Positions 1 to 8,345 of a stretch of 64,000 nt of DNA are shown here, one piece after another. How positions within the stretch are numbered: position 1 is the stretch's first letter; every line of letters starts with the position of its first letter. The DNA comes from Lentibacillus sp. JNUCC-1 (GTDB lineage: Bacteria > Bacillota > Bacilli > Bacillales > Amphibacillaceae): positions 372,001 through 436,000 of the forward strand of contig NZ_WHOH01000001.1 in NCBI RefSeq assembly GCF_009741735.1, given 5' to 3'. The notes under the pieces were generated by a model. It was not told the origin of the DNA. It did no database searches and saw nothing but the letters and a program-made list of their open reading frames with translations. A program made the translations under genes and the position numbers.

Positions 1-361
1 TGGAGCGGAGGGAAGTCGACTCCTGCTGGAACAGCACGAGTCCGAAGACCCCACAGTGAGCATATTAAGGATCGTCGACTAAGACCGTCCTTTGCGGACA
101 ACGTCGACATACCCCTTGCCGGGGCAAGGAGGCGTCAGGGGATGTTCGATTAAAACCGGCGCGTCCTGCGCCAACATCGAACGACCTGCGTCCTGCAGGC
201 CCCTTGGCAAAGAAGACACTGTGAAAGTGGTTTTCTTGAACAGATGTCGCACTTGAGCTGTTATAAAGTTAAAGCGACTTCCCGGAGCGCAAATCACGGT
301 GCTCTTATATACATTGATGGGTTTTGACCTACTATGCTTTTTAGTTCGCAATTTACTTAAA
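1..361 (+). repeat. Bipartite hairpin repeat, copy A (left part cut by window edge)
   Basis: This is the right part of the repeat family seen six times here. It starts inside hairpin module 2 (the AGTCGACTCCTGC and GTCCGAAGACCCCACAG strings, as in the other copies). It ends at the terminal motif TTAGTTCGCAATTTACTTAA (341-360), the inverse of the left terminus of other copies. The module-2 loop carries an insert at about 57-205 with its own palindromes (GTCGAC, CCCCTTGCCGGGGCAAGG). A second insert at about 216-283 is shared with copies D and E. The minus-strand reading frame through this stretch is an artefact of the repeat and has no family resemblance. Confidence 0.9.
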
Positions 362-417
362 CTCTGACTAAGCTGTTTGTTGGTGATGATATGTATATCT
401 GGGTTTGAAGTGTTGGC

Positions 418-447
418 TTTACATATGGGTGTGTTCATCGCTACAAT
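418..447 (+). promoter_or_regulatory. Probable sigma-A promoter of hit
   Basis: A TTTACA -35 box (418-423) and TACAAT -10 box (442-447) are separated by 18 bases, each differing from consensus at one position. They lie 36 bases upstream of the hit start codon and outside the repeat. Prediction from sequence only. Confidence 0.5.
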
Positions 448-482
448 AGAAGCATCAAATTGTATACAAGGAGTCGATGTAA

Positions 483-908
483 ATGAGTCATGAAGATTGT
501 ATCTTTTGTAAAATCATTGATCAGGAACTGCCTTCTGCCAAGGTGTATGAAGACGAGCATGTGTATGCTTTTTTAGACCTCAGTCAGGTTACAAAGGGAC
601 ACACACTTGTTATTCCAAAGACGCATACGAAGGATATTTATAATACTTCTGACGATGTAGCTGCTGAACTTTTTGCACGTGTGCCTAAGATTGCGCGGGC
701 CATTAAAGAGACTTATAAGCCCGATGGTATCAATTTACTGAATAACAACGAAAAAGCTGCTGGACAAGCTGTATTCCATTACCACATCCATATATTGCCC
801 AGATATGGCACAGCCGATGGCTTCCAACCGAGCTGGGTTACACACGAGGATGACTATACACAACAAGACCTTCAGCAAATCGCAGCAGAAATCAACAAGC
901 ATATTTAA
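483..908 (+). CDS. hit: HIT family nucleotide-binding hydrolase (Hit)
   Basis: A 141-residue histidine-triad protein. The catalytic HxHxH motif is His99-His101-His103 in the string HYHIHILPRY, and the N-terminal CIFCKI (Cys6, Cys9) matches the zinc-binding start of bacterial Hint-like proteins. Family members hydrolyse nucleoside phosphoramidates or related dinucleotide substrates in the cytosol; the physiological substrate is unknown. The ATG is preceded by AAGGAG at good spacing. In B. subtilis hit sits beside ecsA and near trpP and prsA; here trpP follows on the same strand, so the neighbourhood is partly conserved. Confidence 0.93.
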   Translation: MSHEDCIFCKIIDQELPSAKVYEDEHVYAFLDLSQVTKGHTLVIPKTHTKDIYNTSDDVAAELFARVPKIARAIKETYKPDGINLLNNNEKAAGQAVFHYHIHILPRYGTADGFQPSWVTHEDDYTQQDLQQIAAEINKHI

Positions 909-975
909 TTCAAACTGATACTTTTTTTTATTAGAAAAGTCTGCTATAATGAAATCAGTTTCCGCAACTGACGAT

Positions 976-1033
976 GAGCGTACAGTTGGGAGATAAAATC
1001 ATTAGCCGAGCTTTAGCTTGAGCAGAGGAGAGG
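976..1033 (+). promoter_or_regulatory. TRAP-type (G/U)AG repeat leader overlapping the trpP ribosome binding site
   Basis: The trpP leader has (G/U)AG triplets beginning at 976, 990, 1003, 1008, 1014, 1020, 1025 and 1030. The last six are spaced by 2-3 bases, the spacing used by the ring-shaped tryptophan-activated RNA-binding protein TRAP (MtrB). The final triplets fall within the GAGGAGAGG ribosome binding site of trpP. B. subtilis trpP is known to be translationally repressed by TRAP in this way. The mtrB gene is not in this window, so use of the site is inferred. Confidence 0.85.
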
Positions 1034-1038
1034 TATAA

Positions 1039-1557
1039 ATGAATATTAGGATTTTGATTGTCATGTCGCTGTTGGTCAGTATGGGAGCCGTACTGCACGC
1101 CGTTGCACCGCCAATTCTGTTTGGAATGAGACCGGATATGCTTCTGGCAATGATGTTTTTGGGGATTATGATATTTCCAAAAGCAAAGTATGTGGTGCTC
1201 CTGTCTATCGTTACTGGCATTATGTCTGCTTTAACCACAACAGTGCCAGGTGGAGAAATCTCCAACTTAATTGATAAACCAATTACAGCCTTTGTGTTTT
1301 TTGGTTTGTTTTTACTGGTACGAAATAAGATTAACGGCCATATCAGTGCACCTGTTCTAACGGCTTTGGGAACCATTGTCAGCGGATCGATCTTTCTCTC
1401 AGTAGCATTATTTATTGTTGGATTGATGGAAGGCGCATTTATTCCCATGTTTGCAACTGTAGTCTTACCAGCTGCAGTGGTGAATACAATCGTAATGGCG
1501 GTCATCTATCCAGTTGTGCAAGGCATTCTGAAACGGCAGCCAATACCCGTTTCCTGA
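1039..1557 (+). CDS. trpP: Tryptophan transporter TrpP (YhaG)
   Basis: A 172-residue, very hydrophobic protein with about five predicted membrane segments. Length, location (between hit and yhaH, near prsA) and composition match Bacillus TrpP, the probable tryptophan importer. The ATG follows GAGGAGAGG at 1028-1036. Its leader carries eight (G/U)AG triplets typical of TRAP control, which supports the tryptophan assignment independently of the protein. A terminator follows at 1577-1612, so it is probably monocistronic. Confidence 0.9.
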   Translation: MNIRILIVMSLLVSMGAVLHAVAPPILFGMRPDMLLAMMFLGIMIFPKAKYVVLLSIVTGIMSALTTTVPGGEISNLIDKPITAFVFFGLFLLVRNKINGHISAPVLTALGTIVSGSIFLSVALFIVGLMEGAFIPMFATVVLPAAVVNTIVMAVIYPVVQGILKRQPIPVS

Positions 1558-1576
1558 CAGTAACAAACAATACACA

Positions 1577-1612
1577 AATCCTCTGGCACGGCTTTTGTCA
1601 GAGGATTTTTTT
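1577..1612 (+). terminator. Intrinsic terminator of trpP
   Basis: The stem ATCCTCTG / CAGAGGAT with a 13-base loop is followed directly by a run of seven T. Confidence 0.85.
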
Positions 1613-1692
1613 AACCATTTATGACAATGTTTATTGGTAGGTACTAACGAGGTACACACATATATAACCAAAATGAAGGAGTGTGCAAGAAT

Positions 1693-2061
1693 ATGGCAAA
1701 AAGCAAATCAATCTTACTGGGTTTTTTAATAGGCGGAACCGTTAGTGCTGCTGCAACACTATTAATGACCCCCTCTTCAGGAAGAGACTTGCGCATAAGA
1801 GCAAAAGAGCAAGGCACTGACCTAAAAGAGCTCATGTTAAAACTAAAAGAAGATAGCGTTCGTCTGAAACAGCAAATCTCTGACACTTCAAAAGAAGGCG
1901 TTACACTCATTAAAAATCTTACTAATGAAATGAAAGAATCCATTGAGGAATGGAAAACAGCCGTTGAACCCCATCAGGAAAATATTCAGGAATACTTAAA
2001 ACAAATTGAAGCCAGCTTAAAAGAGCTTGAAGAAAACGTCCAAAAGAAAAACGAAGCATAA
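1693..2061 (+). CDS. yhaH: YtxH-domain protein YhaH
   Basis: A 122-residue protein with one N-terminal hydrophobic segment (about residues 7-25, small-residue rich) followed by MTPSSGRDLR, a typical YtxH-domain turn, and then a long charged helical tail likely to form a coiled coil. It is probably a single-pass membrane protein with a cytosolic tail; family members in Bacillus are linked to stress and stationary phase, molecular role unknown. The ATG at 1693 was preferred over the GTG at 1681 because AAGGAG (1676-1681) would overlap the GTG. It lies between trpP and the betaine operon, as yhaH lies by trpP in B. subtilis. Confidence 0.85.
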   Translation: MAKSKSILLGFLIGGTVSAAATLLMTPSSGRDLRIRAKEQGTDLKELMLKLKEDSVRLKQQISDTSKEGVTLIKNLTNEMKESIEEWKTAVEPHQENIQEYLKQIEASLKELEENVQKKNEA

Positions 2062-2062
2062 A

Positions 2063-2090
2063 AAAACTGCCCGGTAAATCGGGCAGTTTT
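2063..2090. terminator. Bidirectional terminator between yhaH and the betaine operon
   Basis: AAAACTGCCCG / CGGGCAGTTTT around a six-base loop, with A and T runs on both sides. It serves the convergent yhaH (+) and substrate-binding protein gene (-). Confidence 0.88.
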
Positions 2091-2100
2091 CTTTATATCA

Positions 2101-3069
2101 TTATTCTGTTGGTACACCATCAAGCCATTCATCAACCAGATCAGGGTTGTTGTCAATAAATTCTTGAACAACGTCTTCTGGATCCTGGTCTTCAACATAG
2201 ACTTTAGGCATCATGCTATCGAGCATATCATACGTTTCGTCATATTGCTCGAGTACTTTGTATGCTCTCGGTGCATCTTCTTCAAGTCCACTGCGTGCTA
2301 CAGTGTAAATTTGGTCACCTTCACCGCCGTAGATTTCTTTTGGATCCTCAAGCATTTTCAGATCCATATCACCGAATGCCCAGTGTGGCTTCCACAATGG
2401 TACGATAATTGGCTTTTCATCTTTTATTGCAGACTGCAATTCAGCAAGCATAGCAGCTTCTGAACTTGTTGTCAGCTCCCATTTGTCAAGGCCATATTCT
2501 TCCAGTGCCTTTTCAGTATTCTGCATAATTCCGGCACCAGGGTCAATACCCGTAATCTTCCAATCTACTGATTCACCGAACTCTTCGTTATTCTTTAAAT
2601 CTTCCATTGTGTTGATGCCATCAACATAGCTTGGAACGACCAATGCAAGTGGTGCTTTATCAAGTACTTGGTTGACCTTTACGATGTCGCCTTCATACTT
2701 TTCCCAATAAGACTGGTGTGTTGCAGGCAGCCATGCAGATGTATGGAAATCAGCTGAACCATCAGCAACACTTGAGAACATTGGACCTGCTTCTACTTGT
2801 TTGACATCTACATTGTAGCCAACTTGTTCAAGCAGGTTTGCCAGCATGTACGTACTGAGTGTTTCTCTTGCCCAAGCAACATACGGTAATGTCAGGTCTT
2901 CCTGGCCGATGGCAAGTTCTCCATTATCATTTCCGGAATCGTTATTGTTTCCGGATGTGTCATTTGTCCCGTCTTCCTCAGCATTATTGCCACCGCAAGC
3001 TGCAAGCAGCATCGACAGCATTAAGATCAAAGCAAAAGCTGTCAGTTTAAGATTGAACTTTTTGTTCAT
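2101..3069 (-). CDS. opuAC: Glycine betaine/proline-type ABC transporter substrate-binding lipoprotein (OpuAC-like)
   Basis: A 322-residue lipoprotein. The signal peptide ends in the lipobox LLAAC with the acylated Cys at residue 25, followed by an Asn/Gly/Asp-rich linker and an OpuAC-type binding domain. It should capture glycine betaine or a related compatible solute outside the membrane and pass it to the permease at 3150-3992. It is the third gene of a minus-strand ATPase-permease-binding protein operon. An 81-base gap with a strong hairpin separates it from the permease gene, which may help differential expression. Substrate assignment is by family; proline betaine or carnitine are possible. 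Confidence 0.92.
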   Translation of the reverse strand: MNKKFNLKLTAFALILMLSMLLAACGGNNAEEDGTNDTSGNNNDSGNDNGELAIGQEDLTLPYVAWARETLSTYMLANLLEQVGYNVDVKQVEAGPMFSSVADGSADFHTSAWLPATHQSYWEKYEGDIVKVNQVLDKAPLALVVPSYVDGINTMEDLKNNEEFGESVDWKITGIDPGAGIMQNTEKALEEYGLDKWELTTSSEAAMLAELQSAIKDEKPIIVPLWKPHWAFGDMDLKMLEDPKEIYGGEGDQIYTVARSGLEEDAPRAYKVLEQYDETYDMLDSMMPKVYVEDQDPEDVVQEFIDNNPDLVDEWLDGVPTE

Positions 3070-3108
3070 AAACTAATTACCCCCTAAAATTTAATATATA
3101 TGCAATCC

Positions 3109-3138
3109 CTATGTGCCGGCTATAGATCCGGCACATAG
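3109..3138 (-). other. Intercistronic stem-loop in the betaine operon
   Basis: A perfect 11-bp stem CTATGTGCCGG / CCGGCACATAG with an 8-base loop lies between the permease and binding-protein genes. No T-run follows in the transcription direction, so it does not look like a terminator. Such hairpins are known to stabilise downstream mRNA of binding-protein genes; that role is inferred here. Confidence 0.7.
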
Positions 3139-3149
3139 AGTCATGCGCA

Positions 3150-3992
3150 TTACTTATTGGCACCTTGTGTGATTCGGTCCAGAAGCATAGCAATTATAAC
3201 AAGTGCCAGACCACCTTCAAATCCAAGACCGATTCTAACTTGTGTTACAGCCCGGTAAACAATTTCACCAAGACCAGGTGCCCCTACTAGAGAAGCAATA
3301 ACGACCATTGATAGAGAAAGCATGATCGTTTGGTTAATCCCTGCCATAATATTCGGCATTGCAAGCGGGATTTGTACTTTGCTCAGTTTTTGGGCTGTTG
3401 TTGACCCAAATGCACTGGAAGCTTCAATCAATTCTTCATCAACTTGGCGTATACCGAGGTTTGTCAATCTGACTGTTGGCGGCATCGAGAATATAATTGT
3501 TGCAATGACGCCAGGCACGACACCAAGCCCGAAGAACACAACGGCAGGTATCAGGTATACGAATGCAGGCATTGTCTGCATAAAGTCCAGTATCGGTGTG
3601 ATAATCGCCTGGACGGATCCTTTTTGGGACATCCAAATCCCAATAGGGACACCAATTACAATAGAAAATATGACCGACATGAAAATAAGTGCTAGTGTAT
3701 CCACTGTCTCCGGCCAATATCCAAGATTGTTAATCAACTCGAGACCAATCAGTGCAAACAGACCAACTTTCCAGCCTGCTACCCACCATGCCAAAATAGT
3801 AATTAGGGCAATGAGTATATACGGTGCAAAAGGGATTTCCCCAATTGATAATAACCATACAAGCCCTTCTGACAATGTCCCGATAAAAGATGATATACCA
3901 TCAAATACAGGACCGATCGTATCTGTAAGAAAATCAACAAATGATTCAACCCAGTCTTGCAACGGAAGCTTTGGCAACAATGGTTCATCCAT
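3150..3992 (-). CDS. opuAB: Glycine betaine ABC transporter permease (OpuAB-like)
   Basis: A 280-residue integral membrane protein with about six or seven membrane segments. The EAA-like loop is around VDEELIEASSAFGSTTAQKL, the coupling site to the ATPase in the ProW/OpuAB family. Its ATG lies within the end of the ATPase gene (ATGGATGA, 8-base overlap), which indicates translational coupling. It forms the channel of the importer together with the ATPase at 3985-5196 and the lipoprotein at 2101-3069. Confidence 0.92.
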   Translation of the reverse strand: MDEPLLPKLPLQDWVESFVDFLTDTIGPVFDGISSFIGTLSEGLVWLLSIGEIPFAPYILIALITILAWWVAGWKVGLFALIGLELINNLGYWPETVDTLALIFMSVIFSIVIGVPIGIWMSQKGSVQAIITPILDFMQTMPAFVYLIPAVVFFGLGVVPGVIATIIFSMPPTVRLTNLGIRQVDEELIEASSAFGSTTAQKLSKVQIPLAMPNIMAGINQTIMLSLSMVVIASLVGAPGLGEIVYRAVTQVRIGLGFEGGLALVIIAMLLDRITQGANK

Positions 3993-5196
3993 GATCTGTC
4001 ACCCCATTTCCGTTAATTATTTTTTCATCACCGGCCATGCCGCCCATGATGGCACCTTTTACAACGATGCCCTGAAGTCTGTTTTCTTCATCAACTACAG
4101 CCAGTGGAACATTTGATGTCGCTGCAGATTCAAACAGATCTGTGAGCAATGTATCCGGAGCTACTGTTGGTACATCGGTCGACATGACATCTTCAACCGA
4201 TTTCTTTTCTTTCACTGCCTCTGAAGCTTGATCAGCAGAGATATACCCGAGAAGTTTCTTCTTCTTATCAATTACGTAAAGTGTTGAAATGCCTTCTTCA
4301 CGCATGATTTCCAGTGCCACACGCGGGCCTCTGTCAGGCGTTATATTTTCTGCACGTTTCATTATGTGTGATGCAGTAAGAACTTTAGCCAAGTTAACAT
4401 CCTCAACGAAACGTTCGACATAATCATTGGCAGGATCCATCAAAATATCTTCTGCCGTACCGATCTGTACGATTGCTCCGTTTTTCATGAGTGCGATTCT
4501 ATCACCAATTCTAAGAGCCTCATCAAGATCGTGTGTGATAAAGATGATAGTCTTTCCGACAGATTGGTGCAAGTCCAGCAACTCATCCTGCATGTCTTTC
4601 CGTATTAGTGGATCAAGGGCACTGAACGCCTCGTCCATTAATAATATGTCTGGATCGTTTGCAAGCGCTCGTGCAAGACCGACACGCTGTTGCATACCGC
4701 CTGAAAGCTCTGTTGGATACTTATCCAAATAGCCTCCCAGACCAACCATTTCCAAGGCTTCTTGCGCTTTTTTACTTCGTTCACTTTTATCAACGCCTTG
4801 AATTTCCAATCCATATTCCGCATTCTCCATAATGGTCCTGTGTGGAAGTAAAGCGAAATTCTGAAATACCATACTCATTTTTTTACGGCGAAGATCACGA
4901 AGTTCTTCTTTCTTCATACTCGTGACATTTTTGTCTCCTACCCAAACTTCTCCGGCTGTCGGTTCAATCAAACGATTCAATAGTCTTACAAGCGTGGATT
5001 TACCACTACCTGACAGACCCATGATAACGAAAATTTCCCCTTCTTTTACTTCGAAAGAGGCCTGATTGACACCGACCGTCATGCCGGTTTCTTGCAAAAT
5101 TTCTTCTTTGGTTTTGTTTTGCTCTAAAAGTTCAAGAGCACGGCTAGGTTGCCTGCCAAAGACTTTGGTTAATTTTTCAACCTTAATCTCGCTCAC
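3985..5196 (-). CDS. opuAA: Glycine betaine ABC transporter ATPase with CBS pair (OpuAA-like)
   Basis: A 403-residue ATPase. Walker A is GLSGSGKST (60-68), the signature LSGGMQQR starts at 164, and Walker B is ILLMDEA (184-190). Residues from about 275 to 390 form a tandem CBS module, the part that in OpuA-type importers senses ionic strength. It powers uptake of compatible solutes. The start is a GTG preceded by AGAGGTGA. It is the first gene of the operon, with a candidate promoter at 5252-5280. A GbsR-like regulator is encoded divergently across a 430-base gap. Confidence 0.94.
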   Translation of the reverse strand: MSEIKVEKLTKVFGRQPSRALELLEQNKTKEEILQETGMTVGVNQASFEVKEGEIFVIMGLSGSGKSTLVRLLNRLIEPTAGEVWVGDKNVTSMKKEELRDLRRKKMSMVFQNFALLPHRTIMENAEYGLEIQGVDKSERSKKAQEALEMVGLGGYLDKYPTELSGGMQQRVGLARALANDPDILLMDEAFSALDPLIRKDMQDELLDLHQSVGKTIIFITHDLDEALRIGDRIALMKNGAIVQIGTAEDILMDPANDYVERFVEDVNLAKVLTASHIMKRAENITPDRGPRVALEIMREEGISTLYVIDKKKKLLGYISADQASEAVKEKKSVEDVMSTDVPTVAPDTLLTDLFESAATSNVPLAVVDEENRLQGIVVKGAIMGGMAGDEKIINGNGVTDHG

Positions 5197-5626
5197 GTTG
5201 TCACCTCTCTTAATTTTCTTTTGTCATATGCCCAAAAAAACCACATGATACAACATACAAAATCCATTAGCAGATGACAAACATTACGCTTATATTCACC
5301 AATGGACATGGGACATATGCATTATTTATTTATTTACGAGCTGTTTTATAGACCATGCATTTAAGGTTAACAATTATTCGCAACGCCCACAAACTTTATC
5401 AACTCTTTATATCACTATACTACTATATACCTAAAGCACTATATAACTCAAACAGTAAATACCATTGTTTTTGTACGTATAATCCATTCAGTTTATACTG
5501 TACGAACTTATAAAGGATTATCCTTTTATTTCCTTGCTTATGCTTCTATATACTATTCAAATGCCTATTTTTAAAAAAGATCACTTTCGTGTAACCTTAT
5601 ATTAGCATGGCTTTTAGGAGGTTAAT
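5197..5626. promoter_or_regulatory. AT-rich divergent control region between betaine operon and GbsR-like gene
   Basis: This 430-base gap has no gene. On the minus strand a TTGTCA -35 and TATGTT -10, 17 bases apart (5252-5280), could drive the betaine operon. Two dyads are visible: AAAGGAT-t-ATCCTTT at 5512-5526, and an imperfect GTACgTATA ... TATActGTAC at about 5473-5503. Both are candidate operators for the adjacent GbsR-type regulator. The remainder is AT-rich without clear structure. Confidence 0.45.
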
Positions 5627-6105
5627 ATGTTTCGATATACACAAGAGACTGTTTCTGATCAGATTATAATGGAGTTTGCCAAAACCGCTGAACTGTTTGG
5701 CCTGACAACACTGGAAGCCCGTTTATTCGCATATATGTATTTAGAGGACAGACCATTAACATTAGATGAGATGAGTGAGGCCATCGGAAAAAGCAGAACA
5801 TCAATGAGCAATGGCGTCCGAGGTCTGTTAGATCTAAAATTGGTGACACGTGTATGGAAAAAAGGAGAACGAAAAGATTTATATCAGGCTGCTTCCCCCT
5901 GTTTAATATATTCATGGATGCTTATTTACAAAAATGGGTCAGTGCTACGCAAAACCAGAAAGAAGCCTTAATGCATATAAAAGATACCACCCAACACGAA
6001 GATCTCAATCCTTCTACTCTAAAACAACTTGAACAAATGATCGATTTTCACCACAACATTAAAGACAGCTTCAGTCAGTTACGAAACATTTCAGCCAGTG
6101 AATAA
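5627..6105 (+). pseudogene. GbsR/OpcR-type winged-helix regulator, frame-broken
   Basis: The first frame (5627 on) gives a MarR/GbsR-type helix-turn-helix (LEARLFAYMYLEDRPL, then KSRTSMSNGVRGLLDLK) up to RKDLYQA. The family continues at once in the next frame with PLFNIFMDAYLQKWVSATQ and ends at 6105. The break lies at a run of five C (5895-5899). One missing or extra base there would restore a protein of about 160 residues. GbsR-type proteins repress choline/betaine uptake and synthesis genes, so the divergent position beside an OpuA-like operon fits. It may be a sequence error rather than real inactivation. The ATG follows AGGAGG. Confidence 0.82.
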
Positions 6106-6118
6106 CCTACAGAAAATG

Positions 6119-6142
6119 GCACCTAAAAAGGGTGCTTTTTTT
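6119..6142 (+). terminator. Terminator of the GbsR-like gene
   Basis: GCACC / GGTGC stem followed by a run of seven or eight T, directly behind the stop codon at 6105. Confidence 0.75.
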
Positions 6143-6327
6143 GTACCTATAACTACCTAAAAAACCTGTTATGATCTGCTTCCTGAAACATAATGAATCA
6201 AAGTTGAAACATGTCGAGAAAAAGTATGAAAAAATGGGTAAAAACCTATTGCTTTTTTGCTTAAAACATACTATGATTCATTAAGATTTCAAAGTCAGAA
6301 CTATGTAGGATAACAGGGGTGATCAAA

Positions 6328-6873
6328 ATGAATTGCTGGAAGTCGATTAATATTGAGAAAGATTATGGGAGCAACCGATTATATTTAATGTCTTCATTAA
6401 TCGGGTTAGGCTCTTTTATTATTTTGTTTGTGCCAGTTTCTATGATTCATGGAACAGATACAATTGCCGACCAAGGTATGGTTTTATTCATTTTGGCACT
6501 TGTTATGCTGCCCACACTGCATTCACTGGCTCATATACTGCCGCTTCTTATTACAAATAAGCCTGTAAAAATTAAATATAAAACACGCGTTAAATGTCTG
6601 CCAACGTTTCACTGCTATTCGGGAAGCTATTTGTCAAAAAAATTAGCATTGGCGATCATGCTTCTCCCAACACTCTTAATAACAATCCCCGGATTGGCCT
6701 TGAGTCTGGCATCCCCGTCTTTATTTGCGTATGCTCTCGTGTTTACTGCGCTTCATATTGGGGTGTCGTTCAGAGATTTTGTCTATATTGTCCACATTTT
6801 AAGAGCACCCAAATCAGCCGTTGTGGAAAATGGTGCGAATGATTTAGATATCCTTGTAAAAATGTCTAGATAA
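6328..6873 (+). CDS. DUF3267-like integral membrane protein
   Basis: A 181-residue protein with four or so hydrophobic segments. The overall pattern (CW..INIEKDYG start, HSLAHILPLL segment, C-terminal FRDFVYIVHILRAPKSAVVE) resembles DUF3267, a family suggested to contain zinc-metallopeptidase-like membrane proteins. The expected HExxH is not intact here (HSLAH), so peptidase activity should not be assumed. The ATG at 6328 has AGGGGTG at 6-base spacing; the GTG at 6319 would overlap that site. Similar proteins occur near prsA in bacilli. Function unknown. Confidence 0.65.
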   Translation: MNCWKSINIEKDYGSNRLYLMSSLIGLGSFIILFVPVSMIHGTDTIADQGMVLFILALVMLPTLHSLAHILPLLITNKPVKIKYKTRVKCLPTFHCYSGSYLSKKLALAIMLLPTLLITIPGLALSLASPSLFAYALVFTALHIGVSFRDFVYIVHILRAPKSAVVENGANDLDILVKMSR

Positions 6874-6883
6874 AAGTATTTCG

Positions 6884-6915
6884 GGTTCTGTCATTTTGTT
6901 ATGACAGAACCTTTA
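6884..6915 (+). terminator. Terminator behind the DUF3267-like gene
   Basis: Perfect 11-bp stem GGTTCTGTCAT / ATGACAGAACC with a 6-base loop, followed by TTTACTT. Confidence 0.75.
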
Positions 6916-7065
6916 CTTATAGCTCAGAATCCAATGAATGAACTGATCAGATCATGCTGATCATACTTACCACTTTCCACTGAGGGTTAATTTTGATAAA
7001 GTAGAGGTTGTAGAAAGACGCTTGGCAAATCAAATCGTATTACTGCTTAGCATCGGGGGATCAGT

Positions 7066-7251
7066 ATGGAGATTATTTTTTTAGTGTATGCTTTTGTAGT
7101 CTTTTTCATTTTTAATACACTCACACAAAATTTTTGCCTAAAAATGGAATTGAAGCCAGCTAAACAAAAAACATTTTTCCGCTTTATAAATATCATGATT
7201 TTAATCTTGCTTTTATCCTCATACGTCAGGGTTATAAATGTGACTGTTTAA
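7066..7251 (+). CDS. Small two-segment membrane protein, unknown
   Basis: A 61-residue frame with two hydrophobic segments (residues about 3-22 and 40-58) separated by a short basic linker (KMELKPAKQK). GGGGGA lies 7 bases before the ATG. I do not recognise a family. It sits between the DUF3267-like gene and prsA, on the same strand as both. The good ribosome binding site and the transmembrane pattern are the only support. Confidence 0.5.
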   Translation: MEIIFLVYAFVVFFIFNTLTQNFCLKMELKPAKQKTFFRFINIMILILLLSSYVRVINVTV

Positions 7252-7290
7252 TATTAAAAGTGTGGAAATCATTAAACACGCTATATTTTT

Positions 7291-7305
7291 TCACATTAGA
7301 TGTGA
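7291..7305. promoter_or_regulatory. Dyad upstream of prsA
   Basis: TCACAT-tag-ATGTGA, a perfect 6-3-6 palindrome, is directly followed by TATATT, 53 bases before the prsA start. It may be an operator; the regulator is unknown. Confidence 0.35.
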
Positions 7306-7357
7306 TATATTAACTAATGGTTGTACTAAAAACACATTTAAATTAGGAGTGTAACAT

Positions 7358-8296
7358 ATGAAAAAGGTACTTATTGCAGCAGTTGCAACAACCTCACTTT
7401 TCACACTGGGGGCATGCAGCAACGATGATTCTGAAGCAGTCGTTGAAACAGAAGCAGGAAATATTACTAAAAGTGAATTTTACGATGAATTAAAGGACCG
7501 TTACGGAGAGGATGTTCTCCGGGAAATGATTGAAGTCAAGGTTCTTAGCGATAAATATGAGGATGTTACGCAAGAAGATGCCGACGAAGAAGTTGATAAA
7601 ATGAAAGAACAGTACGGTGAGCAATTCCCTATGCTCCTTCAGCAACAGGGATTCGGAGATGAAGAAAACTTTCGTCGCCTGATGTATACAAGCATGCTAC
7701 GTGAAGCTGCTGCATCAGAGGATATTGAAATTACCGATAAAGAAATCGAAAAGCAGTACGAACTAATGAAAAAGGAAATCAAGGCCCAGCACATTCTTGT
7801 TGAAGATAAAGAAACTGCAAAAGAAGTAAAGAAAAAGCTTGAGGATGGTGCGGACTTTGCTAAGCTGGCCAAAGAATATTCAAAAGATCAGGGATCAGCT
7901 GAAAACGGTGGAGATCTTGGATATTTCTCAGTCGGTGTAACTGCCCCACAAGGACAGCGTATGGTGCCTGAATTTGAAGAGGCAGTTCTGAACCTTGAAG
8001 AAGGTAAAATCAGTGATCCAGTCGAAACATCTCATGGTTTCCATATCATTAAAGTAAATGATAAACGAGAAAAAGAAGAAGAAGTCGGTTCACTGGAAGA
8101 CAATAAAGAAGACATTCGTCGCGCGCTTTTAAATGAAAAAGTCGACATGCAAAAAGCACAAGAAAAACTTGATAAAATCATGGAAGAAGCAGATGTGAAG
8201 GTTAAAGCAGAGGGCATTGATGAAGATTTATTTAAATCAAACTCAGACCAAAAAGCGCCAGAAGAACAAGACAAAGAAAATAAAGACGAAAAATAA
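7358..8296 (+). CDS. prsA: Foldase lipoprotein PrsA (peptidyl-prolyl isomerase)
   Basis: A 312-residue lipoprotein. The signal peptide ends in LGAC with Cys20 as the lipid anchor. A parvulin domain occupies about residues 140-235 ([35 protein letters not shown]), flanked by helical, acidic N- and C-terminal segments. PrsA acts outside the membrane to fold secreted proteins and penicillin-binding proteins. The highly charged, Glu/Lys/Asp-rich tail is common in halophilic bacilli. AGGAG precedes the ATG. It keeps its B. subtilis neighbour yhaL, although repeat copy B is inserted between them. Confidence 0.96.
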   Translation: MKKVLIAAVATTSLFTLGACSNDDSEAVVETEAGNITKSEFYDELKDRYGEDVLREMIEVKVLSDKYEDVTQEDADEEVDKMKEQYGEQFPMLLQQQGFGDEENFRRLMYTSMLREAAASEDIEITDKEIEKQYELMKKEIKAQHILVEDKETAKEVKKKLEDGADFAKLAKEYSKDQGSAENGGDLGYFSVGVTAPQGQRMVPEFEEAVLNLEEGKISDPVETSHGFHIIKVNDKREKEEEVGSLEDNKEDIRRALLNEKVDMQKAQEKLDKIMEEADVKVKAEGIDEDLFKSNSDQKAPEEQDKENKDEK

Positions 8297-8306
8297 CACC
8301 AAACAA

Positions 8307-8337
8307 AAAGGTTCATCCATGAGATGAACCTTTTTTT
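8307..8337 (+). terminator. Terminator of prsA
   Basis: AAGGTTCATC / GATGAACCTT with a 5-base loop and a run of seven or more T. Confidence 0.92.
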
Positions 8338-8345
8338 ATGCACAA

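Noticed and set aside
79..438. Minus-strand 119-residue frame at the left end
   Set aside because: It lies almost wholly in repeat copy A, has no family resemblance, and similar frames appear in the other repeat copies.
1002..1505. 167-residue minus-strand frame opposite trpP
   Set aside because: It is the antisense shadow of trpP and has no ribosome binding site.
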